A DNA stretch of 7,466 bases from an uncultured Planctomycetaceae bacterium. GTDB lineage: Bacteria > Planctomycetota > Planctomycetia > Pirellulales > UBA1268. Each line of letters starts with the position of its first letter. Positions within the stretch are counted from its first letter, which is position 1. This document shows positions 6,692 through 7,466 of this stretch, piece after piece. The stretch spans positions 1 through 7,466 of the forward strand of contig CAISKG010000071.1 of NCBI GenBank assembly GCA_903885855.1, read 5' to 3'. The position numbers and the translations under genes were made by a program. A model generated the notes under the pieces. It was not told the DNA's origin. It saw only the letters and a program-made list of their open reading frames with translations, and made no database searches.

Positions 6692-7219
6692 TCAGAGCGA
6701 GAACAGCGACCGCGCGGCCTCGCGCCAGGAGGGCTTCTCGGAGATGCCGTCGTCGCTGCGGGCCCGGCGGCGGTCCGGCGCAGGGCCGCGGCGCGGCACG
6801 GCCGGCAGCGTCGGCGGCTCCGCCGGCGTGACGGTCGCCCGGGTCTCCGCGAGGAGCCCGTCGGCCGCCACATCTTCCACGGCCGCCGCATCTTCCACGG
6901 CCGCACCGGGCGCGGCCTCGGCCACGGCGGGCGCCTCGCCCGCGGCCACGATCACGGTGGCATCGACGTCGTCAGCCGGCGTCGGGCGCCCCGGACGGGC
7001 GTCGACGACCGGAGGCCAGGGCAGCGGGGTGGAGCGCACCGGAAGGATGCCGTTGGCGCGGGCCGCGAAGTCGTTCTGCGGCACCGAGCCGTCGGGAACC
7101 GGCCCGGAATAGTCGAACGGGTCCGGGCACATGGTGCAGCCCGTGCCGAGGAGGGCCAGCGCGACCAGCAGCCCCTGGCAGCGTCGCTCGAGGACGGTCG
7201 CGATCGTCGCGGCTGGCAT
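6692..7219 (-). CDS. Putative lipoprotein with planctomycete-type CxxCPDPFDYSGPV motif
   Basis: This is a 175-residue protein of unknown function. Residues 1-27 form an export signal: R12-R13, a hydrophobic core (L17-L24), then 'LGTGC' with C28 as the likely lipidated cysteine. The -3 residue is Gly instead of Leu/Val, so the lipobox is imperfect. Mature sequence begins 'CTMCPDPFDYSGPVPDGSVP' (28-47), with a second Cys at 31, and continues 'QNDFAARANGILPV'. I associate this type of N-terminus with small hypothetical lipoproteins of Pirellulales-like planctomycetes, from memory only. The middle (about 70-125) is an Ala/Val/Asp/Glu-rich, low-complexity, probably disordered linker. It contains a six-residue tandem repeat (VEDAAA/VEDVAA). 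The C-terminal 30 residues are basic then amphipathic, ending 'SWREAARSLFSL'. The protein is probably anchored in the envelope. No strong Shine-Dalgarno sequence precedes the ATG at 7219. It is convergent with glgC and shares no obvious function with it. Confidence 0.82.
   Translation of the reverse strand: MPAATIATVLERRCQGLLVALALLGTGCTMCPDPFDYSGPVPDGSVPQNDFAARANGILPVRSTPLPWPPVVDARPGRPTPADDVDATVIVAAGEAPAVAEAAPGAAVEDAAAVEDVAADGLLAETRATVTPAEPPTLPAVPRRGPAPDRRRARSDDGISEKPSWREAARSLFSL
6863..6898 (-). repeat. Two tandem 18-bp copies inside the lipoprotein gene
   Basis: The plus-strand unit GGCCGCCACATCTTCCAC (6863-6880) is repeated at 6881-6898 with one change (A to G), and six bases of a third copy follow. 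In frame, it duplicates six residues of the acidic Ala/Val linker. Length variation here between strains would be tolerated because the unit is a multiple of three. Confidence 0.75.
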
Positions 7220-7466
7220 GCGGCACCCCGTGGGTGGAGGAAGGACGGCCGTCGGCGGGGGACGCGCCGCACCGGGGCGGCCCGCGGCGGACGAATCCGT
7301 CCGGAGCGCGTCCCGGTGCAGCGCGGCGTCGGTGCCGGATGCCGGCGGCGACTGTCCCCCCCCGCAGACCCGGCACTGTCCATCGGATCGTCACGACCGG
7401 CATCTTGAGAGGATCCGGCGTTCCTTGCCCCGTCCCCCGCCGTCGGCGTCCCCGCCCCGGGGCCCC
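7220..7466. other. Non-coding upstream region of the lipoprotein gene
   Basis: No open frame here has recognisable protein content; the minus-strand frames starting at 7383 and 7403 are GC-driven and overlap the lipoprotein gene in other frames. The region should contain the lipoprotein promoter, but I find no convincing -10/-35 pair. Visible elements are the palindrome at 7269-7319, a run of eight C (7346-7353), and two copies of ACTGTCC (7341-7347 and 7375-7381). Nothing is seen after about 7400. Confidence 0.5.
7269..7319. repeat. Nested imperfect palindrome upstream of the lipoprotein gene
   Basis: The outer arms GCACCGGG (7269-7276) and CCCGGTGC (7312-7319) are perfect reverse complements. 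Inside them CGGACG (7288-7293) pairs with CGTCCG (7298-7303) around an AATC loop. A further CGC/GCG pairing (7283-7285 with 7306-7308) lies across a 2x2 mismatch. The element sits 50 bases before the lipoprotein ATG. It could be a structured mRNA leader, an operator, or a terminator of a gene to the right; no T-run follows on either strand. Confidence 0.5.

Noticed and set aside
4540..6906. Long minus-strand open frame (788 codons) opposite leuS and glgC
   Set aside because: It runs antisense to two certain genes; composition is Arg/Pro/Asp-rich with no recognisable domain.
6952..7403. Two minus-strand frames starting at 7383 and 7403
   Set aside because: Both overlap the lipoprotein gene in other frames and give Arg/Pro-rich translations; the lipoprotein frame has a signal peptide and motif.
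1..7466. Search by eye for tRNA, rRNA, CRISPR, insertion sequence ends or prophage genes
   Set aside because: No regularly spaced repeats, transposase motifs, tRNA-like cloverleaf or rRNA segments were seen in the intergenic parts.

Overview
The window is a very GC-rich bacterial chromosomal segment (estimated by eye at about 70% G+C) carrying five protein genes. Three signs point to a planctomycete, possibly a Pirellulales-like lineage. The leucyl-tRNA synthetase is the variant without the usual zinc cysteine pairs. The ADP-glucose pyrophosphorylase is of the cyanobacterial/plant type. The last gene encodes a small lipoprotein with a Cys-Thr-Met-Cys-Pro-Asp-Pro-Phe-Asp-Tyr-Ser-Gly-Pro-Val stretch of a kind I associate with planctomycete surface lipoproteins. 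This placement comes from recalled family patterns, not from a search.

Layout. Positions 1-2334 hold a two-gene minus-strand operon. An AMP-forming acyl-CoA/acyl-ACP synthetase (2334 to 658) runs through a TGATG stop/start overlap into a protein with a degenerate glycoside-hydrolase-family-2-like fold, which leaves the window at base 1. A 124-bp divergent intergenic region (2335-2458) separates this operon from leuS on the plus strand (2459-5245). After a short GC-rich spacer (5246-5364) containing a hairpin and a direct repeat, glgC (5365-6684) follows on the same strand. A convergent minus-strand lipoprotein gene (7219 to 6692) ends only 7 bases from the glgC stop. The final 247 bases (7220-7466) hold no convincing gene. 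They contain an imperfect 51-base palindrome and a run of eight C upstream of the lipoprotein gene.

How the genes relate. leuS charges tRNA-Leu for translation, and glgC commits glucose-1-phosphate to glycogen. The acyl-activating enzyme probably feeds lipid or phospholipid acylation, and the lipoprotein is an envelope component. Apart from the coupled pair at the left end, they look like neighbouring housekeeping and lineage-specific genes, not one pathway. I see no mobile element, CRISPR array, tRNA, rRNA or phage signature. Almost all other long open frames are GC-driven shadows of these five genes. I found no evidence of a wholly new system. The most informative observations are the combination of regulatory residues in GlgC, the acyl ligase/GH2-like gene coupling and the lineage-specific lipoprotein.
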